A stretch of 17,390 nt of DNA from an uncultured Alphaproteobacteria bacterium. GTDB taxonomy: Bacteria; Pseudomonadota; Alphaproteobacteria; Micropepsales; Micropepsaceae. This document shows positions 7,881-14,714 of this stretch, in pieces (position 1 is the stretch's first letter; every line of letters begins with the position of its first letter). Both the position numbers and the translations under genes were made by a program. The DNA is taken from NCBI GenBank assembly GCA_903922545.1, contig CAIXUE010000077.1, positions 1 through 17,390 of the forward strand, written 5' to 3'. The notes below the pieces were generated by a model that saw only the letters and a list, made by a program, of their open reading frames with translations, had not been told where the DNA came from and searched no databases.

Positions 7881-8342
7881 ATGCGTTTTTCCAAATCCCT
7901 GGCTCTGATTTTCCTGGCCGGCCTCGCTGCGGGCGCGGCACAGGCCCAGCCCGTCAAGCCTGATCCCGCCCACATCATCGCGACGCTGCCCAAGGACATC
8001 AAATGGGATATCGACGCCAATTTCGGCGAACAGGTCGCCTATATCATGGGCAATCCCGCCAAGCCTGGCCCCTATGTCATGCTGATCAAGTGGGCGCCGC
8101 ACCATATGAGCACGCCGCACATTCACAATGCGGACCGCAATGTCTATGTGGCGCAGGGCACCTGGTGGGTCAGCGACAGCCCGCATTACGATCCCAGCAA
8201 GACTTATCCGGTGCCCCAGGGTTCCACCGGCATGGACAAGGCCGGCCAGATCCATTGGGACGGCGCCAAGGATGAACCCGTCGTGCTGGTGCTTTACGGC
8301 ATGGGCCCAACCAACACCGTCAAGGTGCCGGAAAAGAAATAG
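7881..8342 (+). CDS. Small exported cupin-domain protein
   Basis: 153 aa. Residues 1-22 are a Sec signal peptide (cleavage near GAAQAQ). The body looks like a single-domain cupin. TPHIHNADRNVYVAQGTWWV (78-97) supplies a His80-x-His82 pair and the glycine turn of cupin motif 1. GQIHWDGAKDEPVVLVLYG (122-140) with His125 resembles motif 2, so a mononuclear metal site is plausible. The enzymatic role, if any, is unknown; relatives are annotated simply as cupin-domain proteins. A purine-rich GAAGAGG lies ahead of the ATG at suitable spacing. The gene is 120 bases after the glycosyltransferase unit, so it probably has its own promoter. It precedes the heme-binding-like gene by 33 bases, suggesting a two-gene operon ending at the terminator at 8903-8933. 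Confidence 0.8.
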   Translation: MRFSKSLALIFLAGLAAGAAQAQPVKPDPAHIIATLPKDIKWDIDANFGEQVAYIMGNPAKPGPYVMLIKWAPHHMSTPHIHNADRNVYVAQGTWWVSDSPHYDPSKTYPVPQGSTGMDKAGQIHWDGAKDEPVVLVLYGMGPTNTVKVPEKK

Positions 8343-8375
8343 CCGTCCCATTTTCCAATCATCGGAGGAAACAAC

Positions 8376-8882
8376 ATGAAAAAATATCTTCTCACCGCCG
8401 CCATCGTTTTCGCTGCCGGTCCGGTTCTTGCCCAGACCATTCTGCCCAATCCCACCAATCCGGAAGCCCAGGCCCCGCGCGCCCCGCGCGCCCGCGGCAT
8501 TCCCGCCGCGCTGGCGGTGGAAGCGGCCGAAACTGCCAACACCACCTGCCTGGCCAATGGCAACAAGACCACCACGGTGGTGATCGACAGTGAAGGCGTG
8601 CCGATCGCGCTGGTGGCCAATGACGGCGCCGCCGCCATCACCGCGCGCATCGCCATGGGCAAGGCGATGATTTCGCTCAAGACCAAGGGCGCTTCCGCCG
8701 ATGGCGCCAAGGCCGATCCGGCCGTGATGGCGTCTTTGGGCACGGCGCGTCCCGGCGGTTTTCCGCTGATGGCGGGCGCCGATCTGGTCGGCGCCATCGC
8801 CGTCTCTGGTTCGCCGTCCGGCCAAGCCGATGAGGTGTGTGCGAAAGCCGCGATTGCCAAAATCGGCGACCGCCTAAAGTAA
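8376..8882 (+). CDS. Exported GlcG/HbpS-family (DUF336-type) heme-binding-like protein
   Basis: 168 aa with a Sec signal peptide (residues 1-20, VLAQ). The core matches the Haem_degrading/GlcG-HbpS fold: TTVVIDSEGVPIALVANDGA (66-85), an alanine-rich helix with ARIAMGKA (90-97), GGFPLMAGADLVGAIAVSG (127-145) and a C-terminal EVCAKAAIAKI helix. Members of this family bind heme or small molecules, and the precise role is uncertain. Cys58 and Cys155 could form a disulfide in the periplasm. An AP/RA-rich linker (about 31-41) joins the signal peptide to the domain. A very good GGAGGA lies seven bases before the ATG. It follows the cupin gene by 33 bases, and a strong intrinsic terminator begins 20 bases after its stop, closing the operon. 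Confidence 0.85.
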   Translation: MKKYLLTAAIVFAAGPVLAQTILPNPTNPEAQAPRAPRARGIPAALAVEAAETANTTCLANGNKTTTVVIDSEGVPIALVANDGAAAITARIAMGKAMISLKTKGASADGAKADPAVMASLGTARPGGFPLMAGADLVGAIAVSGSPSGQADEVCAKAAIAKIGDRLK

Positions 8883-8902
8883 CGCGCTGCAAAGCGACCA
8901 AT

Positions 8903-8933
8903 AAAAAAGGCGGCCCGTGTGGCCGCCTTTTTT
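8903..8933 (+). terminator. Intrinsic (rho-independent) terminator, probably bidirectional
   Basis: A perfect 7-bp GC stem, GGCGGCC (8909-8915) with GGCCGCC (8921-8927), encloses a CGTGT loop and is followed by six T (8928-8933). Six A (8903-8908) precede the stem, so the structure also has a U-tract when read from the minus strand. It lies between the convergent heme-binding-like gene (plus) and propeller gene (minus) and could end transcription of both. Confidence 0.93.
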
Positions 8934-8940
8934 GTTTATT

Positions 8941-9052
8941 GCGCCGTCTTTGGCGCGCCGGATTTTGCGGCGTGAGCAGGAGCGCCTAGCGACGTGGGCA
9001 AGGCGCCCATGAGCGACGGCGCGACGAACTCACGGCGCAAAAGACAAGCGCC
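8941..9052. repeat. Hairpin-rich intergenic segment with imperfect inverted ends (possible small repeat element)
   Basis: This non-coding stretch between the terminator and the stop of the propeller gene contains several short palindromes. They are GCGCC-GTCTTT-GGCGC (8941-8956), GCGCCT with AGGCGC (8982-8987 / 9001-9006), and GGCGC-AAAAGACAA-GCGCC (9034-9052). Read on opposite strands, the two end hairpins resemble each other (GCGC..GTCTTT..GCGC). This is the layout of a small MITE- or REP-like element. It could equally be a second, weak terminator region. Copies elsewhere in the genome would decide. Confidence 0.3.
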
Positions 9053-9973
9053 TTAAGCCAGATCGACCCGGAAAACCCACTGGCTGGACGGGCTGTCGTA
9101 ATTGGCCCAGCCGGGATGATAGCCGGCGTCACAGGCGATCAACTGGCCATTGTGGAAATCCAGGCCATGCGGATCACAGGAGCCCGGCTCAAACGTGATG
9201 AGCTCCAGCGGCTTGCCGGTCTCGGCCTCCATGCGCACCAAACCGGCGACATTCTCGGTGTGGTTCTTCGACTTTTCATTGGCGACCACCTGCAACAGGG
9301 TGCCGTCCTTGTCGAAGGTAAAGTCATGGAAGCGGCCCATGCCGGGCGGCGAATAAATCGGAATTTGCAGATCCGCTTTCCAGCTCACCGGATCCATCCG
9401 CATCAGCGAGCGCATGCGGTTGTTGGCGATCCACAGTTTGCCATGGGCATCCCATTTGGCGCCATGGCAGCCGCCCATCCGGTTGTTGGGGCTGAGCGGA
9501 AGCTGCAGCTGCGCCACCTGCTTGCCGCTTGCCACATTCACTTTGTGAATGCCGCTGGCTTCGTCATCGGTGTTGGAGCAGACGTAAAGATCGCCATTGC
9601 CGAAGGCCAGGCCCGAGGTGTTGGAGGCATTGCTCTCAACCGTCTTGAGCACCTTGCCGTTCATGTCCATCAGCCAGACCTGCTCCTTGCCCTTGGTCGG
9701 CCAGGGCACATTCACGCCCTGGGCCTCGCTTTGGGTCAGATGCTGCTGCGCGACCCACAGGCCCTGGGGCGAGGTGGCCAGCGCATTGGGCCAAGGGCCC
9801 GGCGTCTTGAACAATTTGGTGGTCTTGGCCATGCGGGTGGGCAGCTTCTTGCCCGCCCCGGCGTCATCCGCGGCTGCGGCCGCTTTTTTCGCGCCCTGGG
9901 CAAAAGCCGGCGCTGCCGCGGCCAGTCCCAGACCCAGGCCTGCTACGGCCAGAAATTCCCGTTTGCTGTGCAT
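9053..9973 (-). CDS. Exported SMP-30/NHL-like beta-propeller protein
   Basis: 306 aa. The N-terminus MHSKREFLAVAGLGLGLA and APAFAQ (21-26) form an export signal; the KREFL stretch resembles a twin-arginine motif with Lys in place of the first Arg. The body repeats propeller-type strands with small-residue turns: SPQGLWVAQQ (68-77), VWLMDMNGKVLKT (99-111), GLAFGNGDLYVCSN (121-134), WDAHGKLWIANN (174-185), FTFDKDGTLLQVVAN (218-232) and HGLDFHNGQLIACD (269-282). This pattern fits the SMP-30/gluconolactonase-like or NHL six-bladed propellers. No catalytic residue can be assigned, so lactonase activity is only a possibility. GGGGAGGA precedes the ATG at 9973. The frame is open much further upstream, but that part is antisense to the TPR gene at 10088. 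A paralogue starts at 16820. Confidence 0.8.
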   Translation of the reverse strand: MHSKREFLAVAGLGLGLAAAAPAFAQGAKKAAAAADDAGAGKKLPTRMAKTTKLFKTPGPWPNALATSPQGLWVAQQHLTQSEAQGVNVPWPTKGKEQVWLMDMNGKVLKTVESNASNTSGLAFGNGDLYVCSNTDDEASGIHKVNVASGKQVAQLQLPLSPNNRMGGCHGAKWDAHGKLWIANNRMRSLMRMDPVSWKADLQIPIYSPPGMGRFHDFTFDKDGTLLQVVANEKSKNHTENVAGLVRMEAETGKPLELITFEPGSCDPHGLDFHNGQLIACDAGYHPGWANYDSPSSQWVFRVDLA

Positions 9974-10087
9974 GTGATGATCCTCCCCAGACATTGTTTT
10001 GTTGGGGCAAAAGCTATGCCCAAAGGGCCAAACGCGCAATGCCATGCGGCTGGCGGAAAAGCCCAGGAATTGTGATATTTGGCGCCC
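9974..10087. promoter_or_regulatory. Divergent intergenic region with a small hairpin
   Basis: These 114 bases separate the propeller gene (minus) from a TPR/oxygenase gene (plus). The minus-strand gene has a strong GGGGAGGA site. The plus-strand gene lacks an obvious ribosome binding site close to its ATG. TTGGGGC (10002-10008) can pair with GCCCAA (10018-10023) around an A-rich loop, with one bulged G, in the 5' leader of the propeller gene. I found no convincing -35/-10 pair in either direction. Confidence 0.3.
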
Positions 10088-11503
10088 ATGACCGAGCAAG
10101 CCGACATTAATAATCAAGCCAGATTTCGCCAAGCCATGGCCCTGCACCAGCAGGGCCGGCGGGCGGATGCCGAACTTTTGTACCGCGACCTGCTGGCTGC
10201 CCAGCCCGGCTATTTCGAGGCGCTGTATGGCTATGGCCTGCTGCTGGCCGACCTCAAGCGCGATGACGAAGCGCTGGCAATTCTGGACCGGGCTGTCGCC
10301 GCGCGCCCCGGGCATGCCGCAAGCTGGAACAACCGCGCCAATCTTTTGCGCAACCTCAAACGCCATGACGAAGCGCTGGAAAGTTTCGGCAAGGCGCTCA
10401 TCCTGCGCCCCGATTATCCCGGCGCGCTGTACAACCGCGCCAATGTGCTGCTGCTGGATCTGGGCCGCGCCGCCGAAGCGCTCAGCGATTACGACAAGGC
10501 GCTGGCGCTCAATCCGGGCTTCGCCGAAGCCTGGAACAATCGCGGCAACGCGCTGGCCGCGCTGTGGCGTCTGCCCGCATCGCTGGAAAGCTTCGACAAG
10601 GCGCTGGGTCTGCGCCCCGATTTCGCCCAGGCAATGAACAGCCGCGGTCAGGTGCTGCTGGAAATGGGCCGTGTCGATGACGCCATTGCTGTTTTCCGCC
10701 ACGCCGCCGCGCTGACCTATGGCGTGGACAAAAATCCCCTGGCCGGCAATCCGCCATCGCCGCCTTACAAGCTGCGCCATGACAATGAGCAGGCGGCCTA
10801 TCAGGCCGGCATCCAGGGCAGGTTTTCGGAACATTCCTGCGCACGTGTTGTGGGCCCCGCCGTCACGCCGGGCAACACCGAAGCAGCCGAGCAATGGCGC
10901 AGCAAAAAGCCGCAAATCGCCGTGATCGACAATCTGCTGACGCCTGCGGCGCTGGAAGGGCTTCGGCGGTTTTGCCGGGAAGAACCTGTGTGGCGCAAAC
11001 CCTATGAGAACGGCTATCTGGGCGCCTTTCCCGAAACCGGTTTTGCCTGCCCGCTTTTGGCCCAGGTCGCGGAAGAATTGCGCGGCGCCTTCCCGGATAT
11101 CTTCCGCGCCCATCCGCTGCTTTACATGTGGGGCTTCAAATATGACAGCAGCCTCACCGGCATCAACCTGCACGCCGACGAAGCGGCGGTGAATGTCAAT
11201 TTCTGGCTGACGCCGGACGAAGCCAATCTGGATCCGCAAAGTGGCGGGCTGGTGATCTGGGATGTGGCCGCGCCGCTGGACTGGAATTTCGCCAAATTCA
11301 ACGGCGACCAGAAAGCCATGCGGGATTTTCTGGCCGGTGCCGGCGCAAAGCCGGTCACCGTGCCCTATCGCGCCAACCGGGCGGTGATTTTCGATTCAGA
11401 CCTGTTTCACGAGACCGATACGATCCGTTTCCAGGAGGGTTACCTCAACCGGCGCATCAACGTGACGATGCTGTTTGGTCGCCGCGAACACGGTCACCTT
11501 TAA
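10088..11503 (+). CDS. TPR protein with C-terminal 2OG-Fe(II) oxygenase-like domain (HxD type)
   Basis: 471 aa, cytoplasmic. Residues about 10-210 form roughly six TPRs (KRHDEALESFGKALILRP at 91-108, GRAAEALSDYDKALALNP at 126-143). Residues about 275-465 form an oxygenase-like domain. LTGINLHADEAAVNVNFWL (356-374) gives His362-x-Asp364, ANRAVIFDSDLFHETD (429-444) gives the distal His441, and YLNRRINVTMLFG (452-464) offers Arg455 or Arg456 as the 2-oxoglutarate anchor. The His-x-Asp...His layout is that of double-stranded beta-helix dioxygenases, and the likely reaction is hydroxylation of an unknown, perhaps protein, substrate. The domain differs from the HxH type at 57-1238 and 11500-13311. 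The ATG at 10088 is preferred over an in-frame TTG at 10079, though neither has a strong ribosome binding site. The gene converges on its neighbour with overlapping stop codons. Confidence 0.82.
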   Translation: MTEQADINNQARFRQAMALHQQGRRADAELLYRDLLAAQPGYFEALYGYGLLLADLKRDDEALAILDRAVAARPGHAASWNNRANLLRNLKRHDEALESFGKALILRPDYPGALYNRANVLLLDLGRAAEALSDYDKALALNPGFAEAWNNRGNALAALWRLPASLESFDKALGLRPDFAQAMNSRGQVLLEMGRVDDAIAVFRHAAALTYGVDKNPLAGNPPSPPYKLRHDNEQAAYQAGIQGRFSEHSCARVVGPAVTPGNTEAAEQWRSKKPQIAVIDNLLTPAALEGLRRFCREEPVWRKPYENGYLGAFPETGFACPLLAQVAEELRGAFPDIFRAHPLLYMWGFKYDSSLTGINLHADEAAVNVNFWLTPDEANLDPQSGGLVIWDVAAPLDWNFAKFNGDQKAMRDFLAGAGAKPVTVPYRANRAVIFDSDLFHETDTIRFQEGYLNRRINVTMLFGRREHGHL

Positions 11504-11507
11504 AGGT
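11496..11507. other. 12-bp palindrome holding two overlapping convergent stop codons
   Basis: ACCTTTAAAGGT is a perfect palindrome. The plus-strand TPR/oxygenase gene ends with TAA at 11501-11503, and the minus-strand gene ends with TAA reading 11502-11500, so the two coding regions share four bases. There is no intergenic space and no terminator-like stem with a T-tract. Confidence 0.9.
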
Positions 11508-13311
11508 CAGGCACCGCATCAAAGGCGATGGTCGTGCGCGCGCTGCTGCTGTGGAACGGAATGGTGCCGTGCCACATATAGGATGGAAACAGCACCAGGC
11601 GGCCCGCCACCGGCTGGATCGCTTTGCGAATTCCCAATCCGGCGTCGAAATTGGGCTCGCCGAATTTGATCCAGCCCTGTTTCTGGGTTTCGTCCTTCAC
11701 CGCATCGGGCAGGGCGACATAATAACAGGAGCTGATCCAGCCGCCGGGATGAACGTGATTGATGTGAAAGCCGCAATCCACCAGACGCGATGACCAGGAA
11801 TCCGCCATGCGAAAGCCCTGGCCGCGCCGGCCGCGAAAAGGATGGCGCGCATCCGGCTTTATGCCGGCCAGGTAATGGGTGATGGCTTCGTCAATCCGTG
11901 TTTTCAGTTTTTCCGCCAGATCATGGCCCCGGCCAAACATATGGCCGCGCGTCTGGCTGCCATGGCGCAGCGATTGCTGCAAAGGCTCGCGTGTTTTGGG
12001 ATGCATCGCTTCCAGCCAGCCATTCAGTTCGTCATTGAAGGCCGCCATGCTGGAAAAGCCCTGCGGCGTTTGCAGATCGAATGCCTGGATCAGTTCGTCA
12101 TAACTGTTCAGCATTTCGTCGCGCGCATCGCCCATCATGCGCCAGGCCGAACCCAGCACCGCCAGCCCGGTTTGATCCACCGGCGACAGCATCAGGGATT
12201 TCTCCGCCATCGCCGCCGCCTTTTGCGGATCGCGCGCCTGCAGCGCCGCGGCGGCAAGATTTTGGTGCAGCAACGCGCTGGCGGGATGATGGCGCACGGC
12301 CTGTTGCAGGGTGGCGATGGCTTCGCCATGCCGGCCCTGTTGATTGAGAATACTGGCCGCGCCCACCGAAGCTTCCAGGCTGGCCGGATCGTGTTTCAGC
12401 ACATCGGCATAAGCGCCATAGGCTTCGTCCAGCCGTCCGGTCTTCAGCAGGAAGCTGGCCTTGCCGCTGGCAAGCGCGGGGTTGGACGGCGCGCTGTCAT
12501 AGGATTTGAGAAATTCGCCATCGCGGCCCAATCGGTGCAAAAGATCGTTATAGGCAAAATGCATCGCCGGATTGGCCGGATCGCGCGCCACGCCCTGTTC
12601 CAGCAGCGCCACCGCCTCATCAAACCGCAGCATTTCTTCCAGCAGATCGGCGCGGGCGATTTCGGTATTCAAGCTGCCATTGTCCAGCCGCCCGGCCGCC
12701 GTGAAATTCTCCAGCGCGCTTTGCTTTTTGCCCTGATGATATTGCGCGAAGGCCAGATTGTAGGCGAGGGCGGCTTTCAGGGACGCATCGTCCGCTTCGC
12801 CCAGTCCCTGTGCCAGAACCGCTTCTGCATCCGCCGCCCGTCCGTTATTTTTCAGCAGCACGCCCAGCCATAATTTCGCGGGTCCATGTTCGGGCGCGAT
12901 TTCCAGCGCCCGGCACAGGCTGGCTTCCGCGCCGTTTGGATCGCCGCCTCGCATCTGCAACTGGCCCAGTTCAACCCAGGCATCCGTCAGATTGGGGCGG
13001 ATCGCCAGCGCCTGTTCCAGCGCCTGGCCTGCTTCGCCATCGCGCCCCAGGCGTGTCAAAGCCCGGGCAAGATTGAGCAGCATGATGGGGTGGCCGGGGC
13101 GCAAGCCCAGCGCGCGCTGCAACAGCGCCACCGCTTCTTCCAGACGTTGCTGCTCCAGCCGCACCAGGGCCAGCAGATGCAGCGCATCGCTGTCCTGGCT
13201 TGCCGCGCCCGCAAGCCGCTCAACTGCCGCAAAGTCGCCGCGCTCAAACGCCTGCGCCGCCCCGGCCAGGGACGCTGGCAAAGACGGCGGCAGGGAAGAC
13301 GGCGCGGACAT
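11500..13311 (-). CDS. Large TPR protein with C-terminal putative 2OG-Fe(II) oxygenase domain (PF13759-like)
   Basis: 603 aa. TPR-like repeats run from about residue 15 to 400 (RLEEAVALLQRALGLRP at 56-72, GRLDEAYGAYADVLKHDP at 292-309). They are followed by the linker FNDELNGWLEAMHP (425-438) and QSLRHGSQT (446-454), and an oxygenase domain. Candidate ligands are His519 and His521 (NHVHPGGWIS) and His581 (FPSYMWHGTIPF), with Arg592 (ARTTIAF) for 2-oxoglutarate. The predicted role is hydroxylation of an unidentified substrate. The last roughly 395 residues align almost without gaps to the whole protein at 57-1238. This version therefore has about 210 extra N-terminal residues of TPR. The start at 13311 lies one base after the TGA of the phosphofructokinase gene, implying translational coupling. 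No separate strong ribosome binding site is evident. The open frame continues upstream to 13419, but only in another frame across the kinase gene. Confidence 0.87.
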   Translation of the reverse strand: MSAPSSLPPSLPASLAGAAQAFERGDFAAVERLAGAASQDSDALHLLALVRLEQQRLEEAVALLQRALGLRPGHPIMLLNLARALTRLGRDGEAGQALEQALAIRPNLTDAWVELGQLQMRGGDPNGAEASLCRALEIAPEHGPAKLWLGVLLKNNGRAADAEAVLAQGLGEADDASLKAALAYNLAFAQYHQGKKQSALENFTAAGRLDNGSLNTEIARADLLEEMLRFDEAVALLEQGVARDPANPAMHFAYNDLLHRLGRDGEFLKSYDSAPSNPALASGKASFLLKTGRLDEAYGAYADVLKHDPASLEASVGAASILNQQGRHGEAIATLQQAVRHHPASALLHQNLAAAALQARDPQKAAAMAEKSLMLSPVDQTGLAVLGSAWRMMGDARDEMLNSYDELIQAFDLQTPQGFSSMAAFNDELNGWLEAMHPKTREPLQQSLRHGSQTRGHMFGRGHDLAEKLKTRIDEAITHYLAGIKPDARHPFRGRRGQGFRMADSWSSRLVDCGFHINHVHPGGWISSCYYVALPDAVKDETQKQGWIKFGEPNFDAGLGIRKAIQPVAGRLVLFPSYMWHGTIPFHSSSARTTIAFDAVPDL

Positions 13312-13312
13312 T

Positions 13313-14530
13313 TCAGCCCAGGATCTTGGCCACTTTTGGCCCCGACAGGCGCTGAGGCTTGGGGAAATCCGATCCCAGCAATGGCTGCAGGTAATGGCGG
13401 AAGGCATCGGTGACGTCATTGCCCGAAGCGGCGATGAATTCGTCGGGCATCACCCGCGTCTTGCCGCCGATTTCTTCCACCGCCGTCAGCCGGTAATCGA
13501 CTTTATAATCGCCAGTGCGGTGAATGGTGACCGAGCCGCTCTTTTCACCATTCATGGCGAACTGAACACCCTTGGCCGCCGCTTCGCGGGCTTCGCGCTG
13601 GTCCACATCGGAAACGCAGCCGAAGAAGCTGCGCTGCACATAACCGAAGGTGTCGGCGCGCACGCGCTTGTAGCCTAGCTTGTCTTTCACCAGCTGGGTC
13701 AGTGAATCCGCCAGCGCGCCGCCGGCCAGTTCCACATTGCCATGGGCGTCTTTCGACACCGTGGTCATCAGCTTGGTGGCGATGGGCACATGCTTGGCAT
13801 CGGAGATGCCTTCCGACAGCGCCACAACACAGCGGCCATTTTTGTCCATCACCGCTTTGACGCTGGTGAGGAATTTTTCTTCGTCGAAGGCCCGCTCCGG
13901 CACATAGATCAAATGCGGCCCGTCATCGGGGAACACGCGCGCGGCGGCCGCGGCGGCGGTGAGAAAACCGGCATGGCGGCCCATGATCACCGCCATGTAG
14001 ATGCCGGGAAGGGAACGGTTGTCCAGGTTGGCGCCCATGAAAGCTTGGGCGACAAAGCGCGCCGCCGATGGGAAACCCGGCGTGTGATCATTGACCATCA
14101 AATCATTGTCGATGGTCTTGGGGATATGCATGCAGGTGAGGGCGTAATTTTCCCGTTTCGCCTCTTCCGCCACAATGCGAACCGTGTCGGAACTGTCATT
14201 GCCGCCGATATAGAAAAAGCTGCCGATACCATGCGCCTTCAGGCTTTTGAAAATGTCCTGGCAATATTTCAGGTCGGGCTTGTCGCGGGTCGAACCCAGC
14301 GCCGAAGACGGCGTCTGCGCAACCTGTTCCAGATTGGCGACGCTTTCGCCCGTCAGGTCCACAAAGTCTTCGTTGACGATGCCGCGAATGCCGTGCAGCG
14401 CGCCATAGACCTTTTCAATGCCGGCGAATTTGCGCGCCTCCAGCACCACCCCGGCCAGGGACTGGTTGATGACAGCGGTGGGGCCGCCGCCTTGGGCGAC
14501 GAGAAGCTTGGAAGCGCGGGGCTGTGACAC
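13313..14530 (-). CDS. pfp: Pyrophosphate-dependent 6-phosphofructokinase
   Basis: 405 aa, cytoplasmic glycolytic enzyme interconverting fructose 6-phosphate and fructose 1,6-bisphosphate. Motifs in order: GGGPTAVIN (14-22) in the phosphate-binding loop; IGGNDSSDT (108-116), with Asp112 at the position where ATP enzymes have Gly; PKTIDNDL (137-144), with Lys138 typical of PPi users (PGTIDND in ATP enzymes) and Asp141 as the likely catalytic base; MGRHAG (183-188) in the sugar-phosphate site; and KRVRADTFGYVQRS (288-301). The Asp112/Lys138 pair indicates pyrophosphate rather than ATP as phosphoryl donor. Donor choice is an inference from family knowledge. The start is GTG at 14530, with AAAGG six bases upstream. 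The gene is divergent from the PQQ dehydrogenase gene, and its stop is one base from the start of the TPR/oxygenase gene. Confidence 0.92.
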   Translation of the reverse strand: MSQPRASKLLVAQGGGPTAVINQSLAGVVLEARKFAGIEKVYGALHGIRGIVNEDFVDLTGESVANLEQVAQTPSSALGSTRDKPDLKYCQDIFKSLKAHGIGSFFYIGGNDSSDTVRIVAEEAKRENYALTCMHIPKTIDNDLMVNDHTPGFPSAARFVAQAFMGANLDNRSLPGIYMAVIMGRHAGFLTAAAAAARVFPDDGPHLIYVPERAFDEEKFLTSVKAVMDKNGRCVVALSEGISDAKHVPIATKLMTTVSKDAHGNVELAGGALADSLTQLVKDKLGYKRVRADTFGYVQRSFFGCVSDVDQREAREAAAKGVQFAMNGEKSGSVTIHRTGDYKVDYRLTAVEEIGGKTRVMPDEFIAASGNDVTDAFRHYLQPLLGSDFPKPQRLSGPKVAKILG

Positions 14531-14714
14531 GTTGGGCCTTTCTTATTCCTGGGGCTGGAAGGCGGCGATTATGCCGATCCGGGGCGTGTGGGCAATGCCG
14601 GGAAAAGCCCCTTTGCTATGGCGAATCTGGCCCGGGTATGTAGGATTGCCCCGCCGCGAGACGGCCCGCCGGATGGCCCAGGCCGCCGGGAAAACAATTG
14701 GGGAGACGATTTCC
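14531..14714. promoter_or_regulatory. Divergent intergenic region (pfp / PQQ dehydrogenase)
   Basis: These 184 bases hold the 5' signals of both genes. The kinase side ends in AAAGG ahead of its GTG, and the dehydrogenase side has GGGGAG about ten bases before its ATG. TTGCTA (14613-14618), followed after 18 bases by TATGTA (14637-14642), is a weak plus-strand promoter candidate. The match is poor and I give it little weight. No operator-like inverted repeat stood out. Confidence 0.3.

Noticed and set aside
9116..10075. 319-codon plus-strand frame opposite the propeller gene
   Set aside because: It is antisense to a well-supported gene, has His/Arg/Gln-rich composition and no ribosome binding site, and matches no family I recognise.
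9974..11239. Long upstream extension of the propeller frame (total 728 codons)
   Set aside because: The extension is antisense to the TPR/oxygenase gene. The ATG at 9973 has a strong ribosome binding site and begins an export signal.
11842..12873. 343-codon plus-strand frame opposite the large TPR/oxygenase gene
   Set aside because: It is antisense to repeat-rich coding sequence. The periodic Gln/His/Arg pattern is the mirror of the TPR codons.
14418..14714. 99-codon N-terminal extension of the PQQ dehydrogenase
   Set aside because: It overlaps the 5' end of pfp in antisense and would bury the Tat signal. The ATG at 14715 has its own GGGGAG.
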